A stretch of DNA of 64,000 bases from Hygrophila difformis (lineage: Eukaryota; Streptophyta; Magnoliopsida; Lamiales; Acanthaceae), in the NCBI GenBank assembly GCA_030278955.1, contig JAOANR010000001.1, forward strand, positions 21,183,468-21,247,467, read 5' to 3'. Below, in pieces: positions 10,789 through 21,693 of this stretch (positions are counted from its first letter, which is position 1; the number at the start of each line of letters is the position of its first letter). The notes beneath the pieces are model-generated. The model ran no database searches. It had not been told where the DNA came from and worked only from the letters and a program-made list of their open reading frames with translations. Both the position numbers and the translations under genes were made by a program.

Positions 10789-11920
10789 ATGTGTGACCGA
10801 GCATGAGGCCTACCAAATTGTCAGAAAATACCATGAATCAGAGTATGGAGATCACCATGGTCCCACTCGAACGGTCCATAAAGTCCTTGAGTGTGGATTC
10901 TATTGGCCTCACATCTATGAGGACTGCAAGTCATTTGTAAAAGCGTGCGACAGGTGCCAAACGTTAGGAAACATTTCCAAGAGGGATGAGATGCCTCAAC
11001 AAGGAATTCTCACTCTTGAGATCTTCGATGCTTGGGGCATTGACTTCATGGGACCGTTTCCACCATCTGGTGGAAACCAGTACATCTTGGTAGCTGTCGA
11101 TTACGTGTCCAAATGGGTAGAGGTTGTCGTATTACCAACCAATGATGGTAGCAAAGTAATCAAGTTCTTCAAGAACATCATTTTTAATAGATTTGGCATA
11201 CCTAGGGTGATAATATCTGATGGAGGAATACATTTTGTTAACAAATCCTTTGAGAACTTAATGAATAAAACTGGAATCCTCCATAAGATAGGCATGCCTT
11301 ATCATCCCCAAACCAGTGGTCAAGTCGAGGTATCGAATCGCGAGATCAAACATATACTCGAAGCCACTGTTGGGAGAACCTGTAAGGATTGGACACGTAA
11401 GCTCAATGAGGCTCTATGGGCATATCGCACTGCATTTAAGACTCCCATTGGGATATCTTCATACAGACTTATCTCCGGAAAAGCCTGTCATTTGCCCGTA
11501 GAGTTAGAGCATATAGCTTACTGGGCCGTTAAAACGCTTAACTTTGATCCGAAAGTTGCTCAGAGCAAGCGCAAGTTGGACCTCAATGAAATTGAGGAAA
11601 TACGAGCGTAAGCTTATGAAAGCTCTCGGATTTATAAAGAGCGGACCCAGAAGTTGCACGATCGCCGGAGCAAATCCAAGAATTTTTATATTGGCCAAAA
11701 CATTTTACTGTTCAACTCTAGGTTGAAGTTGTTCCCCGAAAAGCTGAGATCCAGATGGGAAGGGCCGTATGAAGTGCTGGAAGTGTTTAAAAGCGGTGCA
11801 GTCAGGATTCGAACTGACAAGGGCGATATAATGGTGAATGGCCACAAGCTGAAGAAGTACATCGGACTGTTTGATCCAGAAAAAGAGAGCCAGAAAGTGG
11901 CAGACCCGGCTAACATTTAA
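10789..11920 (+). pseudogene. Athila-type integrase, continuation of the pol at 1-1456
   Basis: This is the right half of the split pol. The zinc-binding HHCC part reads [12 protein letters not shown] through [12 protein letters not shown]. The catalytic core keeps all three acidic residues: [20 protein letters not shown] and the glutamate in [13 protein letters not shown]. The C-terminal part LFNSRLKLFPEKLRSRWEGP is typical of Athila and related lineages. One in-frame TAA at 11609-11611 divides the frame, and the protein then runs to a stop at 11918-11920. Joining at the T1 target site gives an uninterrupted [10 protein letters not shown] across the break. Apart from the one stop this integrase is well preserved. 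Confidence 0.9.
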
Positions 11921-12004
11921 CAATAAAATTATAAAAATTTCATTCCCTACACATATTATTATATATTTTGCCATAAGACAGAAAGTATCCAAAAATCAAC
12001 TAAA

Positions 12005-12036
12005 CATTTAGAGTACTAAGACTCTAAATGTGAGGA
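12005..12036 (+). promoter_or_regulatory. Hairpin and polypurine tract 3' of the Athila-type pol
   Basis: A perfect inverted repeat CATTTAGAGT (12005-12014) and ACTCTAAATG (12021-12030) is followed by TGAGGA and then TGTTGA, which looks like an LTR start at 12037. Related blocks occur at 14289-14325, 36930-36945, 42172-42188 (reversed) and 59322-59446. Confidence 0.6.
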
Positions 12037-12977
12037 TGTTGATATTTGGAGAAAATCTAATATGGTAAAAGAACCGCCAAAAAGAAGGAGCAGAAAAATA
12101 AAGCAGAAAATCAGGTTCCCGGTTGGATTAATTCCATGAAGTTAGGAAAATATTCTCGGAATTTAAAGCAATTTAAAATCCGGAATAATTTTTACAATAA
12201 GTGGAATTGATCCAACCTATTTTATGCAAGTGGATTGTTTATAATTTCAGCCCATTAATTTATTATAACGAAAAAATTGTTTTGGACATAAAATTTCTCT
12301 CAGTCCAAAAAAATTAATAAAACCAGACTGGCCAAATTTCATCTACCCAGGCCCAGTCCAATCCATTTTTGAATTTTGAAAATTACGACGTTAGCCAATT
12401 CCCGCGTGAAGAGACGACGTGAACCTAGTGTCACGTCGTACAAATTAGGCTAACGTCGTACTCAGTTTTCCCTTACGACGCCAACCTCAACTGACGACGG
12501 TATCCTAGGATAGCGTCGTAAATGAGGGATAGCATCGTAAGATCTTATTAACCCATCTTTTTCAGATACGACGTCAACCTCAATTTACGACGTTATCCTA
12601 GGATAGCGTCATAAATAAGGTTAGTATCGTACTCAACTCCACCCCCTTATTTTTGTTACGACGTGATCCTCTAGGGATGACGCTAGCCTAGGTAGCGTCG
12701 TACCCGGGGATAGCGTCGTACTCTCCCCTTTCTTTCTGTACGATGCTAACCCAAACTTACGACGCTACCCTGGATAGCGTCATAACTAGGGTAACGTCGT
12801 ACACCTCTCTCTGGGACCCATATAAATACCGCATTCTTTCTTCTCCCCCAATCCACTCCAACACTTAACCATTTCCAAACCCCTCCCGAACCCACTCACG
12901 AAGAACACATCGTTCTTTCGTAATATTTCCACCCAAGTCAAGGCGAAACTCTGCCAAAATCTTGTGAAACCACTCTA
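12037..12977 (+). repeat. LTR-like promoter region with ACGACG palindromes
   Basis: The region starts TGTTGA after a polypurine tract. Between 12384 and 12805 it contains a dense array of ACGACG/CGTCGT motifs in both orientations. Some are arranged as 26-bp near-palindromes around TCCTAGGA (12494-12519, 12587-12612). A TATA box follows, and then the first exon of ORF1(+). It could be the 3' LTR of the Athila-type element, the 5' LTR of the ORF1 element, or both. I could not find a convincing LTR end or primer site downstream. Confidence 0.55.
12821..12828 (+). promoter_or_regulatory. TATA box of the LTR-like promoter
   Basis: TATAAATA lies 157 bp before the ATG of the predicted first exon of ORF1(+). 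It directly follows the ACGACG array and precedes a pyrimidine-rich leader. Confidence 0.65.
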
Positions 12978-13015
12978 ATGGCGTCGTCTTCCTCTTCGAA
13001 AGCTGAGAAGCCATG
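12978..13015 (+). CDS. ORF1(+) predicted exon 1
   Basis: A short coding exon reads MASSSSSKAEKPW and ends in CCATG before a strong donor GTAAGT at 13016. Joined to the acceptor at 14390 it continues in frame into exon 2 (residues KPWSKIVVESRAG). The start was chosen because it is the first ATG after the TATA box and leader, and because the splice keeps the frame. Without transcript data this remains a prediction. Confidence 0.5.
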
Positions 13016-14390
13016 GTAAGTATTCTTCCCCCCCTTTCGATTCTCGACATTCTGGTACCCCGGTTTGCGTGATTTCGGGTATTTTGTTCTCAAATGTGTA
13101 AAATAGCAGTGGGGGTTCCTTTCCTACATCCTTGTTGCTTGTTTTTGAAACATTTCGCGATTTCAGGGTTGTATCCATGTTTGTGCTTGTTCTTTGTAAA
13201 ATGCCCTGTGGCCGAGAGTGTAACAGAGGTTGGGAGTATTGATTGATGTTGAATTGGAGTAATAGAAGCAGTGTAGGTACATTTGCTCTCTGATTTAGTT
13301 TTGTTAGAAAGAACATAGCCGCGCAGTTGGGGTTCAATATTGGCAGTGTCTCTACCATTGTTGAAATTTAGAGCTCTTTAGAGTTCTTGGGACTTCATTT
13401 ATTCTTATCCTATTGCAGTATGTGTATCTCTATCTGTGTATTGGAACCCTTTTCGTGATTTAGCTAAATCCCTAAATTTTGAAACCTGAAAAAGGATTGA
13501 CTGATGAACATTGGGGTACTCTTTGAGTATCATGGTGTTATTGGTCCCTTGTTCATGATTTGATGTGCATAACCCGAGTTGATCTGTAGGAATCCTTAGC
13601 TTAATTTTGTTAAAATCATGATCTGTAATGGAGTTTGATGCTCAATTTTTGTGCGGTATGCTGTGGACTGTAAAAATTGGGTGTTTGTATTGTTTTGGAG
13701 GACCTGTGCACACCAAATAAATTGCTGCAAACACTTTCTGAAAAACGCTTTTGAAAAATGACAAAAAGGTTGGTAGGATTTTGGTTGACTAAGTTGTTTT
13801 GTTCCCAATGGAGCACAAAACTTCAGTATTAAATAGCAATCTTTTTCCTCATATGGATTGCTATCAGTGTGAAAAATCCAAATCGGAGACCGCTCACACC
13901 CCACTTTTCATTAAATAAAATAAGTCAACTTTTACTGAAAATTAAAAATTGGTTTTGCTGTTTATGTGAATATTTCGGTATGTGCAAACCATTCCATGTA
14001 GTACAAACCAAGCAGACCCGAGTCACCACGTATCCATCTTTACCTCATCGATCCATGCACTCGCATTTCATTCCATTGCACTTTCAACAATCATTCCGGG
14101 ATTGTTTAATAAAAGTGAGAAAAAGCAATTTTGGGCCCAATGGCCCATTAAAAAATGTTTTTGGGCCCAATGACCCCTATTTCGTGTAATAAACTCATGA
14201 CTTTGATCAAACTCTCAAAAAAAAAATTGTAAAAAGAAAAGTTTACCTTTACTTTAAAATAAAATTCAAGTCTAAAATTTAATAAACTCACATTTAGAGC
14301 ATAGCTCAAAATGTGAGGATGTTGATTTTAAACTTGAAAATTTATAAAAATATTTAAAACAAAGGGATTTAATACCTCCATATTTTTCAG
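13016..14390 (+). other. ORF1(+) predicted intron 1
   Basis: The 1375-bp interval runs from GTAAGT to TATTTTTCAG and is T-rich, as plant introns are. It holds no recognised gene. It contains a duplicated GGGCCCAATG block (14131-14175) and, about 75 bp before the acceptor, the hairpin/TGTTGA motif at 14289-14325. Confidence 0.5.
14289..14325 (+). repeat. Hairpin plus TGTTGA motif upstream of ORF1(+) exon 2
   Basis: Arms CACATTTAGAGC and GCTCAAAATGTG (one mismatch, loop ATA) are followed by AGGATGTTGA. It resembles the block after the Athila pol at 12005-12042 and the pair upstream of ORF1(-). It is either an LTR-start remnant or a conserved internal signal. Confidence 0.6.
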
Positions 14391-15141
14391 GAGCAAAATA
14401 GTGGTTGAATCTCGGGCCGGTCTACCGAGTTGCACGCAGGATCAGGCTATCATAGAGGCATCGCAATTGAGAGTTAAGATAAATGAATATAGAAAAGCAT
14501 TGGAATCAGAGTTTAATTTGACAATCATAGCCAAGACTGAGGTGAGCTTTCAGTTGAAAAGGGGCTGGGACAAGAATATTAAGCCGGAGGAGAGAAATTA
14601 TAAGGAATTGGGGTTTGCAAGAGATTACTACCACTCTCTGATGAAATTCTGGGAGCGCCAGATGGAGGAGTCCCGTGTTGATATGAAAATACCAGAAGAT
14701 GTTCACTCAGAAAGAATAATCAGAAGATTCAACGAATATATGGCCAGATGGGACAGACACCAAGAAAGTAAGACGGGAGACTCGGCTTGTATGGAATTCA
14801 ATATCATAATAGTGCCTACCAAGATTGATGAGAAAGTCAAGTAACAGTTCACAGAAAGGGCACCCAACCTGAGCCAAATGATGCATAAAGGAATTTTCAT
14901 GGTACATGAAGCTCTTCCATTCATGTACAACCCACATCTGCTGGAAAACAAAGGGGTAGTGGAACAGCGATGGCTCACCTGGCAAGCGAGAAAGAGACAT
15001 CGGGAACTAAGCCACAATCTGGACCATGTCATCAAACAGGCCATGGCTTCCAAAGAAGAAAATCAACCTCCTTTAATTAAGGTTATGTTGGACACAGCCA
15101 AAGCATTCAGGCAACAATGGCACGATCTCATGGTGCTCTGG
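14391..15141 (+). pseudogene. ORF1(+) exon 2, N-terminal part, interrupted by S1
   Basis: About 250 codons in one frame with a single TAA at 14842-14844. It encodes a charged, mostly helical segment: VKINEYRKALESEF, YYHSLMKFWERQMEES and EALPFMYNPHLLENKGVVEQ. The minus-strand copy at 58550-59205 has the matching FWEDQFTK and QALPAYMPPTFLNKKGPIEQ, which shows a real protein family rather than chance reading. Reading continues in frame at 31751 once S1, T2, S2 and one TSD copy are removed (LMVLW then GARKKDITEP). No known N-terminal domain was recognised. Confidence 0.7.
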
Positions 15142-15945
15142 TGCACCCGAGAAAAATAAATTCAAATTGTTTTGAACTACGTTATGACTTGATCCCTTCA
15201 CAGGGTACGTAGGCAGCTTGTAAATCTAAATTCTAAGTTCAGTCACAAAATAAGTCACAAAATAATAACATAACCAAAAGAATCCTAACGTTTAGCTCGA
15301 GAAAGCCGAAACACAACTTCGAGGACGAAGTTGATTCTTAAGGGGGGTAGACTGTAATACCCGGAAAATTTATTAAGAGAAATTGGAAATAATTTAATTA
15401 GATAAATTATTGTTCGGGAGTGTTACGAACCTTAACCCGAGTTCATAATAAATTTAAGATAGGAATTTCGACCCAGAAATGACCCGAGAAGTCGAACCGA
15501 AAATGTAGAGGATAGAAACCCGATCGAGAAAAGAAGAAAAGACCCGACGAACCACGCGAACCACTCGAACCGGCAAAACCGGGCGCCGCGCGGCCAGCGC
15601 GCGAGAGTTGGACGACGCGTCCAAGGTTGAGCCCGCGCGCACGTCGCGCGTACAAAGCTATACATGCGCGTCACCACCGCGCCAGAGGTGCAGAAGGTGT
15701 AAACTTTCCTTCCAAGGCGATTTTCTTGCCAAAAACTCGACCTCTATCGGTGGCAAGCCGATCACAACTTTTGGGAAGGCTTAAGATCAGGATTTGGGAC
15801 GCCCCATCCCCATTTTCACAGAAAACACAAGTCCTTTCCCTTCAATCTTCCTCTCCAAGCCAAAAACCCTTCGAGTTCACCCTCCGGCAAGGATTCTGGC
15901 GAAGACGGGACGATAGGGACAAAGCCACTGCCTTCTAGGACCTTG

Positions 15946-17427
15946 GTAAGTACCAAAAACTCGAAATCTAACATCCTTTCCCTTGATACAATTTCACGTC
16001 GGGGGGACGAACAAAAAGAGATCGGAGAAGTTGGCCGTTCGTCGCGACCCTAGGACGTCCGAAAAGCCCCGACAACAATCCTAATCTCTAACTAAGTACT
16101 TTAAGACCTTACTCTTCAATTTTTTGTGGTTTCTTTTCGTTTAAATTCAAAGATCTAGACACGTAACTAAAATCGGTTTTCAAAAACTCTATTTTCAACC
16201 AATTTTAGTAACTCGACTAAAACTCTATCTTCGGGAATTCAAACCAAAAAATTTTTAACATTGATTTTGCTCATAAGACTCTAATCTACCTTTTGTCAAA
16301 ATTTCAGCCATTGACATAAAGATTTGATACTCCAAATTGTGGCGCAAAGTTTCTGTGTAAAAACCGAACATTCGAAATCCTGACAGTTTTAATGACTCGA
16401 CTTGATTCATATTTTTCACCCGTTTCTAGACCAAATAAAACTTGCATTTCTAAACAAAAGTTGTAGAAAATTTAGTCTAGATTATACATATAAATTTTAT
16501 GAATTTTGGAGTTCATTTTTATGTCAAATCGGACGAATTCAAACCCTGTGTAAAACTTATTTTTGAACCCGAGCGTGAACAGTGTGTTGATGACGATTTT
16601 TGAACACTTAAATCTCATTATTTCCAAAATCTTAAAACATGAAATTTGTTCATTAAGATGTTTTCTACAACCTGTAAAAGTTTCGGATCAATTGGACTTA
16701 GAATGAATTTTTAATTGGCGTTGGACTAAACTGTGACAAACTCGATTTTGCGGGCAGAAATCTTTCCTTGTAAAGAACTCGAATTTTGACTCATTTCGAA
16801 ACCTTATTTTCAAAAACTCAAATCATGAAAGTTGTTCGTATGGGTGTCATTGAGCTACTATGTAAATTTCAGAATTTTTGGTTAAAAGATGAATTTTTAA
16901 TTAAAAAAGGTGTAACCTGTGACAAGATGGATTTTTCGAATTTAAGAAAACTCGAACTATGAATCGCGATATCGAATTCCTTGTAAACGATCAAACACAA
17001 ACTTTCGGAAAATCCCGTTCACTAGCCTGAGCCAATCTTCATGCTAATATTATTTTGAGACTGCCTCGTTAGTGGTCCTATGTTTTGAGATTGCCTCGTT
17101 AGTGATCTCCCCGGTGTGGTGTCCTCTTCTTAGTTATCGGGATTATATTAAAAGACTTGTGTGTGTATTTAATTAATTTATATTTATTTATCACGTTTTT
17201 AAATTTATGCTTTTTAAATTATGCTTCTAAATTACGTACTCTAGTCTTGTATAATTATCATGTGTTTCCGCTGCAAGTAATCTGTAAACTTTAAATTAAT
17301 TTCATTACGCACGAAAAGTCTAATTTTTTTTAATTAAACACATGTAACCCCTTAATTGTTTAGTTAGGAATTGACTTACTCGGTATATTTTTATACTGAT
17401 AAACTCGTTGTTATTTTTCTTTTACAG
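15946..17427 (+). other. Predicted intron inside S1
   Basis: Donor TTG|GTAAGT at 15946 and acceptor TTTTACAG at 17427 delimit 1482 bp. The same donor and acceptor contexts recur in every LTR of the window. The acceptor is followed by AGTATGTCGAGTGACG, nearly the same as in S2. Confidence 0.55.
17057..17109 (+). repeat. Two-unit constant-loop hairpin array in S1
   Basis: Two units share the loop TGCCTCGTTAGTG. One has flanks GAGAC/GTCC and the other GAGAT/ATCTC. This is a short version of the seven-unit array in S2 (26386-26602), at the same relative place near the 3' end of the predicted LTR intron. Confidence 0.8.
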
Positions 17428-18340
17428 AGTATGTCGAGTGACGCATGCTCATGCATTTGGGGGAAAAACTTTTATCAACACTTTCGATTCTTGCATTTCA
17501 TTACTGTTTTAAATCGGGCCTGTTAAACCCGAGTTATGGCCATGTTGGCCGTGATTACTTTCCGCTGCATCATTTACTCTATTGCGTGCATGGATGACTA
17601 GTATCTCGTATTTTGAAACTTATTATTATTATTATTCCGGACTCAATATTTAAAATGTCTTTAAATCTTTTAAGTACCCATAAGCCTTGCATCTCCTTGG
17701 CGAGCTCGAAACGTCGTGTCTTGCTAGGGAGGTGTGGCGGTGGCATCCCGGCCTGGGTTATCATGTAATACCCGAGAATTTTCCAACATAAAATAAAACA
17801 ATAATTAAATAAATAAATAATAAATAAAATAAATACATAAATAAATAAATAAATCCAGCCAATAAATAAATAAAGATAAGGAAATGAGAAATGAGATTTT
17901 ACTTAAAAAGGAATTAAAGGAATTTAATTAAATAAAAAGATGGATTAAAGGTAAATAAATTATACACCGGAACACGACACCAATGAACTCGAGAATTCGA
18001 GTCCAAACATCCAATTAGACCTGAGTAAGAAATTAGAGAGAAAGTAGGAACCCAAAGATACCCCGGAAATCGGAATTCGGGAGCATAGAGGGATAGAAAT
18101 CCGAAAGAGAGAAGGAAAAGCACGACGGATCGCACGACCCACCCGGACCGAAGTCCAGGCGAAGTCGGCGCGGTGGCCGCGCGGTCCATAGGCATTGGGC
18201 GCGCCACGACCGCGCCACGCGACAGATTCGCCCGTTGCGTGAATCTCTCGCCCGAACGCGGATTTTTCGACTTTCGGTTGAACGTCTTTCGACTCAAGAC
18301 CCTTAGGGTCAGATTTTGGACACCCTAGGTCTTAGCTATC

Positions 18341-18350
18341 TATAAATAAA
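18341..18350 (+). promoter_or_regulatory. TATA box of the T2 5' LTR
   Basis: TATAAATAAA follows the CpG-rich block and precedes a leader with ACCCT and TCTC runs. The equivalent strings are near 29698 (T2 3' LTR), 44991 (T3 5' LTR) and 53574 (T3 3' LTR). Confidence 0.7.
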
Positions 18351-18487
18351 CCCCCTTGGAAGCCCCGAACACTTTTACAAAACCCTACAACTCTCTACAC
18401 ATTCGAAACCCTAAATCCGGAGTCGTCGGTGGCACGAAACCAAGGCTTGGATTGTTGGACGAAAATTTCAAGATCTCCAGCGTTGTG

Positions 18488-20008
18488 GTAACTCCCGATC
18501 CAATCCATGCTCAATATATGATTCGAAAACGAATCCTAATCTTCTCCTTTTCCCTTCTACACCTCGAATTGGATCTAGATCCTAGAACCCGACGAACTGA
18601 GAGGAGAAACGGTGGACTGGAAGCCACACCTTCGAAATAGACGATCCCGGACGTTCACAACTCTGTAAGTTAATACTTACATGGTTTTGGGAGTAATTAA
18701 AACACAAAACCTAAAAGCTTGAATCGAATCTTGCGTAAATCTGTCATTGAATGTTTTCTACCGGCGCAACAGCTTTGACGAATTTTTCCGAACCCTAAAA
18801 CGACTTCAAATGGAAAAACTTAAAACACGAAAAACGTTCCTAAGGCTTAGATATATCTACTGTAAAATTTTCAGAATTATTAGAGACGATTTGATATGTG
18901 AAAACCAACCGAAACCGAACTGCTTGAAACTAGATCTTGAAATTCTTGACAGAATTTAGGTCCGATCTTGATCACGTTTTTGACATAGGTTCCAGACCGA
19001 TTTAGATCTTTGGCCGAACATGAAAGTTGTAGATAAAGGTGTTAAGATGGTGTCTGCAAAATTTCATCAAATTTGGAGTTGAATTGCTATGGTAGAATTC
19101 GAAATCTTTAAACTGTGACATATGAAATTCAGACAGAATTGTGTTTCTGTGAAAATTGGTGTTTTTGACCTATTTCGGTATCTCGGATTGAAAAAGTTAA
19201 AACACGAAAGTTGTAGATCTCGACGTTTCTAAGACAGTCGTGAAATGTCGGAATTTTTGGAATTAAATCTGATCTTAGACGAATTTTGGAGTGAACTGTG
19301 GTTTACCGGAAGTCAAACCTTGAAATCTTGTTGAAACATGAAATTAACCTTTAGAGTTGAAATGAGTTGAGATATTATTTTTAAATAAATATAGTTGAGA
19401 TCAGATTTTTGAAATTTAATCCCCTTACAAACTTGATAAATTAAAATTAGGGGTGAGTGCTCTGCAGGGTGCCCCCTAACGATTCACTTCGTGCCTTAAT
19501 GGACGATGGTGACCCCGCGCGCTAAAATTGAGATATGATATTGCCAAAACGGCATGAGATATAGAGCCTACACTCTCGAGAATATCCACATGGGTTTCCC
19601 GAGGCTCCGGAGTGGTACTGGGTATGGCTGATACGGTTGCGGCCGTCGGGCTACCGGCTAAACTTGTTGAGATTGCGATGCAATCGTGAAATACTTGAAA
19701 TACTGAATCTGGGATGTAAGGGGGAAATTTAAATTAAATTAAATTATATTTGTTGTCCAATTAAATTATTTAAATGCTTATTTAAGTTATGGCTTTTATT
19801 CTAGATTATATGGAATGTGCTGTTAAAGGAAGCCCTGAACTGAATTATGTAAATTGGATAGTTAATTAAATTAGACTGAATTATTTATGTTATTATCGTG
19901 TTTTATTTAAATATTAAATTGATGGCTTTTAAACCCTACGATCATGCATGTGTTAACTTACTCAGCAAGTTGTGCTGACCAAACCATTTTTATTTTCTTT
20001 TCTTACAG
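18488..20008 (+). other. Predicted intron inside the T2 5' LTR
   Basis: GTGGTAACT donor and TTTTCTTACAG acceptor, about 1521 bp. The 3' LTR has the better donor GTGGTAAGT (29845) and the same acceptor (31364). The exon after the acceptor starts AGTACGTAGAATG. Confidence 0.5.
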
Positions 20009-20371
20009 AGTACGTAGAATGAACATGAGCACGTTCATGCATGGGAACTTTACTTTTGGGAAACATTATTTTGTTTTTAAATTCGTACATCAGACTATAT
20101 TATGAACGGACCTGTTTAATCCGTGTTTTGGCCATGTCGGCCCTATTTATATTTTCCGCTGCAATACTATACTTAAATATTATTTCCGCTGCGCTATGAT
20201 ATTATTATTTTCGAATTATATCGTATGGGCTGTTTTGAATGCTTTAAATGTTTTAACTACTGCAATACCTAGCCTTGCATCTCTTTAGTAAGCCGGAGAA
20301 ACCGTGTCTTACTAGGGAGGTGTGGCGGTGACACCCCGACCTGGGTTATCAAAAACCGGGGTGTTACAAGT

Positions 20372-20383
20372 TGGTATCAGAGC
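20372..20383 (+). promoter_or_regulatory. T2 primer-binding site for initiator-Met tRNA
   Basis: TGGTATCAGAGC lies 3 nt after the end of the 5' LTR, as in T1 and T3. Confidence 0.95.
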
Positions 20384-20587
20384 CCGGCTATTTTTAAGCT
20401 ATTATTTTTAAACCCTTATTATTTTTAAAGTACTATTAATATTTTGACTATTATTTTAAATTTTAAAGTATTATTTCCATGGAAAAATTTTATTTTTAAA
20501 ACCCAGGGAAAAAAATATATATATGGTGCATTAAATTATTTTTTGGGGGGATCATCATTTGCATTTGCATATTGCATCTCTTCTATG

Positions 20588-20710
20588 AACTTAGGATCTT
20601 GGCGAATTTGAACTTAGAATCTTGGCGAATTTGAACCTAGAATCTTGGCAAATTTGAACTTAGAATCTTGGCGAAATTGAACTTAGAATCTTGGCGAATA
20701 TTAACTTAGA
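20588..20710 (+). repeat. 23-bp tandem repeat upstream of the T2 sense ORF
   Basis: Five to six copies of a unit close to AACTTAGAATCTTGGCGAA plus TTTG end 18 bp before the sense ATG. T3 has a related, partly shortened array at 47266-47385. Such a repeat may act in leader structure or translation, but that is inference. Confidence 0.85.
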
Positions 20711-20727
20711 TCTCTTGCTTGCGCTAG

Positions 20728-21327
20728 ATGGCTAGTCAAGACATGATGCAGTTGATGATCAGGATGATGAACGCTCACCTTGACACCCAACAAACCATAC
20801 AACAAATGAAAAATCGTATAGCTCACTTGGAGGCAAATCTGCACCAAATGGGAGACTTAAGGGAAGCTGACCTCCAGCACTTCTTGAACTTGAGAGCCGC
20901 TGATCAAGATCGCATAAAAGACTTAGAAACTCAAGTGCAAAAACTCACAGAACGGAGCGATGCTGTGATAGATAGAGTCGAGGATCTAGGGACGGACCTG
21001 CTTGACCTCACTGACATAGTAGTACCATATAGCCCTGTGGAAGACCACTTGATGGGACCACGAAGCCCAACACCCCCAGTGGAGAGCCCATCCGGCCTTA
21101 TCCGTGGACGCTACGGAACCCTTGGACTCTGGCCCCACATGGTCCGCTCGTCGCCAAACCCGGGCCCCGTGGAGAACCATCTGGAGGAGTCACCGGAACC
21201 AGTTCCGGAAGCCGTCGATCCACCATCCCTAGTGTTTCATGGACCCTTGGGCACCGGCCAAGTCTCTGATGAGGATGATCCTATGGAAGACCCCGCTACT
21301 CTGCCAGAGGACGCAGAGATCTTTTAG
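20728..21327 (+). CDS. Small sense accessory protein of T2, 199 aa
   Basis: Intact frame in the gag position. Residues 1-110 read as a coiled coil (MMQLMIRMMNAHLDTQQTIQ, DRIKDLETQVQKLTERSD). A proline-rich middle follows (GPRSPTPPVESPSG), then the tail LVFHGPLGTGQVSDEDDPME. T3 encodes an almost identical protein and T1 a shorter relative that keeps the coiled coil and acidic tail. There is no CCHC knuckle and no capsid motif. The start is the first ATG after the tandem repeat and gives the same N-terminus in T2 and T3. Confidence 0.78.
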   Translation: MASQDMMQLMIRMMNAHLDTQQTIQQMKNRIAHLEANLHQMGDLREADLQHFLNLRAADQDRIKDLETQVQKLTERSDAVIDRVEDLGTDLLDLTDIVVPYSPVEDHLMGPRSPTPPVESPSGLIRGRYGTLGLWPHMVRSSPNPGPVENHLEESPEPVPEAVDPPSLVFHGPLGTGQVSDEDDPMEDPATLPEDAEIF

Positions 21328-21693
21328 ATACTTTATCTTAGATAATACATTTATTTTGCGCATCCTATTACTTGTATTAAATTTCTTTTAAATGAATGAA
21401 ATGCAAGTTGATTTTTTTTTTTTGAAATTCTTCAGCCCAAAATTATCGAAAAAAAGAAAATTCGGACAGACCTGTCCGCAAAAAAAAAAAAAAGAGAGAG
21501 AGAGAGAAAAACGAACCGGAACAGTTCCACCGCATTTTCTCTAAACGATAACTGTCAAATCAGACAACAAGGATACAACGGGAATATAAACTACGAAACA
21601 AAACACAGCAAGATCATCCTTGTACAGTCTATAAGAAAACAACTAAATAAAACACTACAACTGCAAGCCTAGATGGAAACGGGAAATGAAGGA

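Larger units (their letters stand above)
15142..17763 (+). mobile_element. S1: solo LTR, left part, interrupted by T2
   Basis: S1 begins TGCACCCGAGAAAAA and ends GGGGTGTTACA at 31745. It is flanked by TCTGG at 15137-15141 and 31746-31750 and has no internal genes of its own, so it is a solo LTR of about 2638 bp. It belongs to the S2-type LTR family whose left edge lies about 210 bp upstream of the edge used by T1-T3. It therefore contains, internally, an AGGA-loop hairpin (15314-15333), a polypurine tract (15341-15352) and a TGTAATACCCGG string at 15353. T2 is inserted 16 bp before its right end. Confidence 0.85.
17764..20368 (+). repeat. T2 5' LTR
   Basis: 2605 bp, TGTAATACCCGAG to GGGGTGTTACA. 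It contains an AAAT-rich microsatellite near the start, a CpG-rich block near 18130-18230, a TATA box at 18341 and a predicted intron (18488-20008). In this copy the donor reads GTAACT; the 3' LTR keeps GTAAGT. Confidence 0.93.

Noticed and set aside
1..11920. Endogenous pararetrovirus
   Set aside because: RT-RNase H is followed by an HHCC/DDE integrase, and the sequence wording matches Athila-type Ty3/gypsy elements. No movement or coat protein motifs were seen.
14084..14089. TCAACA as the right end of an LTR starting TGTTGA at 12037
   Set aside because: No primer-site-like sequence follows and no second copy of the putative LTR confirms it, so I left the end undefined.
15353..17763. Reading S1 as the 3' LTR of a truncated plus-strand element starting at the internal TGTAATACCCGG
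   Set aside because: The TSD TCTGG fits a left edge at 15142, not 15353, and removal from 15142 restores the ORF1(+) frame. The internal tract is part of the longer LTR.
17914..18297. Minus-strand 127-aa ORF in the T2 LTR (and 29271-29654, and similar in T3 at 44577-44875 and 53160-53458)
   Set aside because: It lies antisense across the CpG-rich block and TATA region of the LTR and is not open at the same length in T2 and T3. It is best explained by low stop density in GC-rich DNA.
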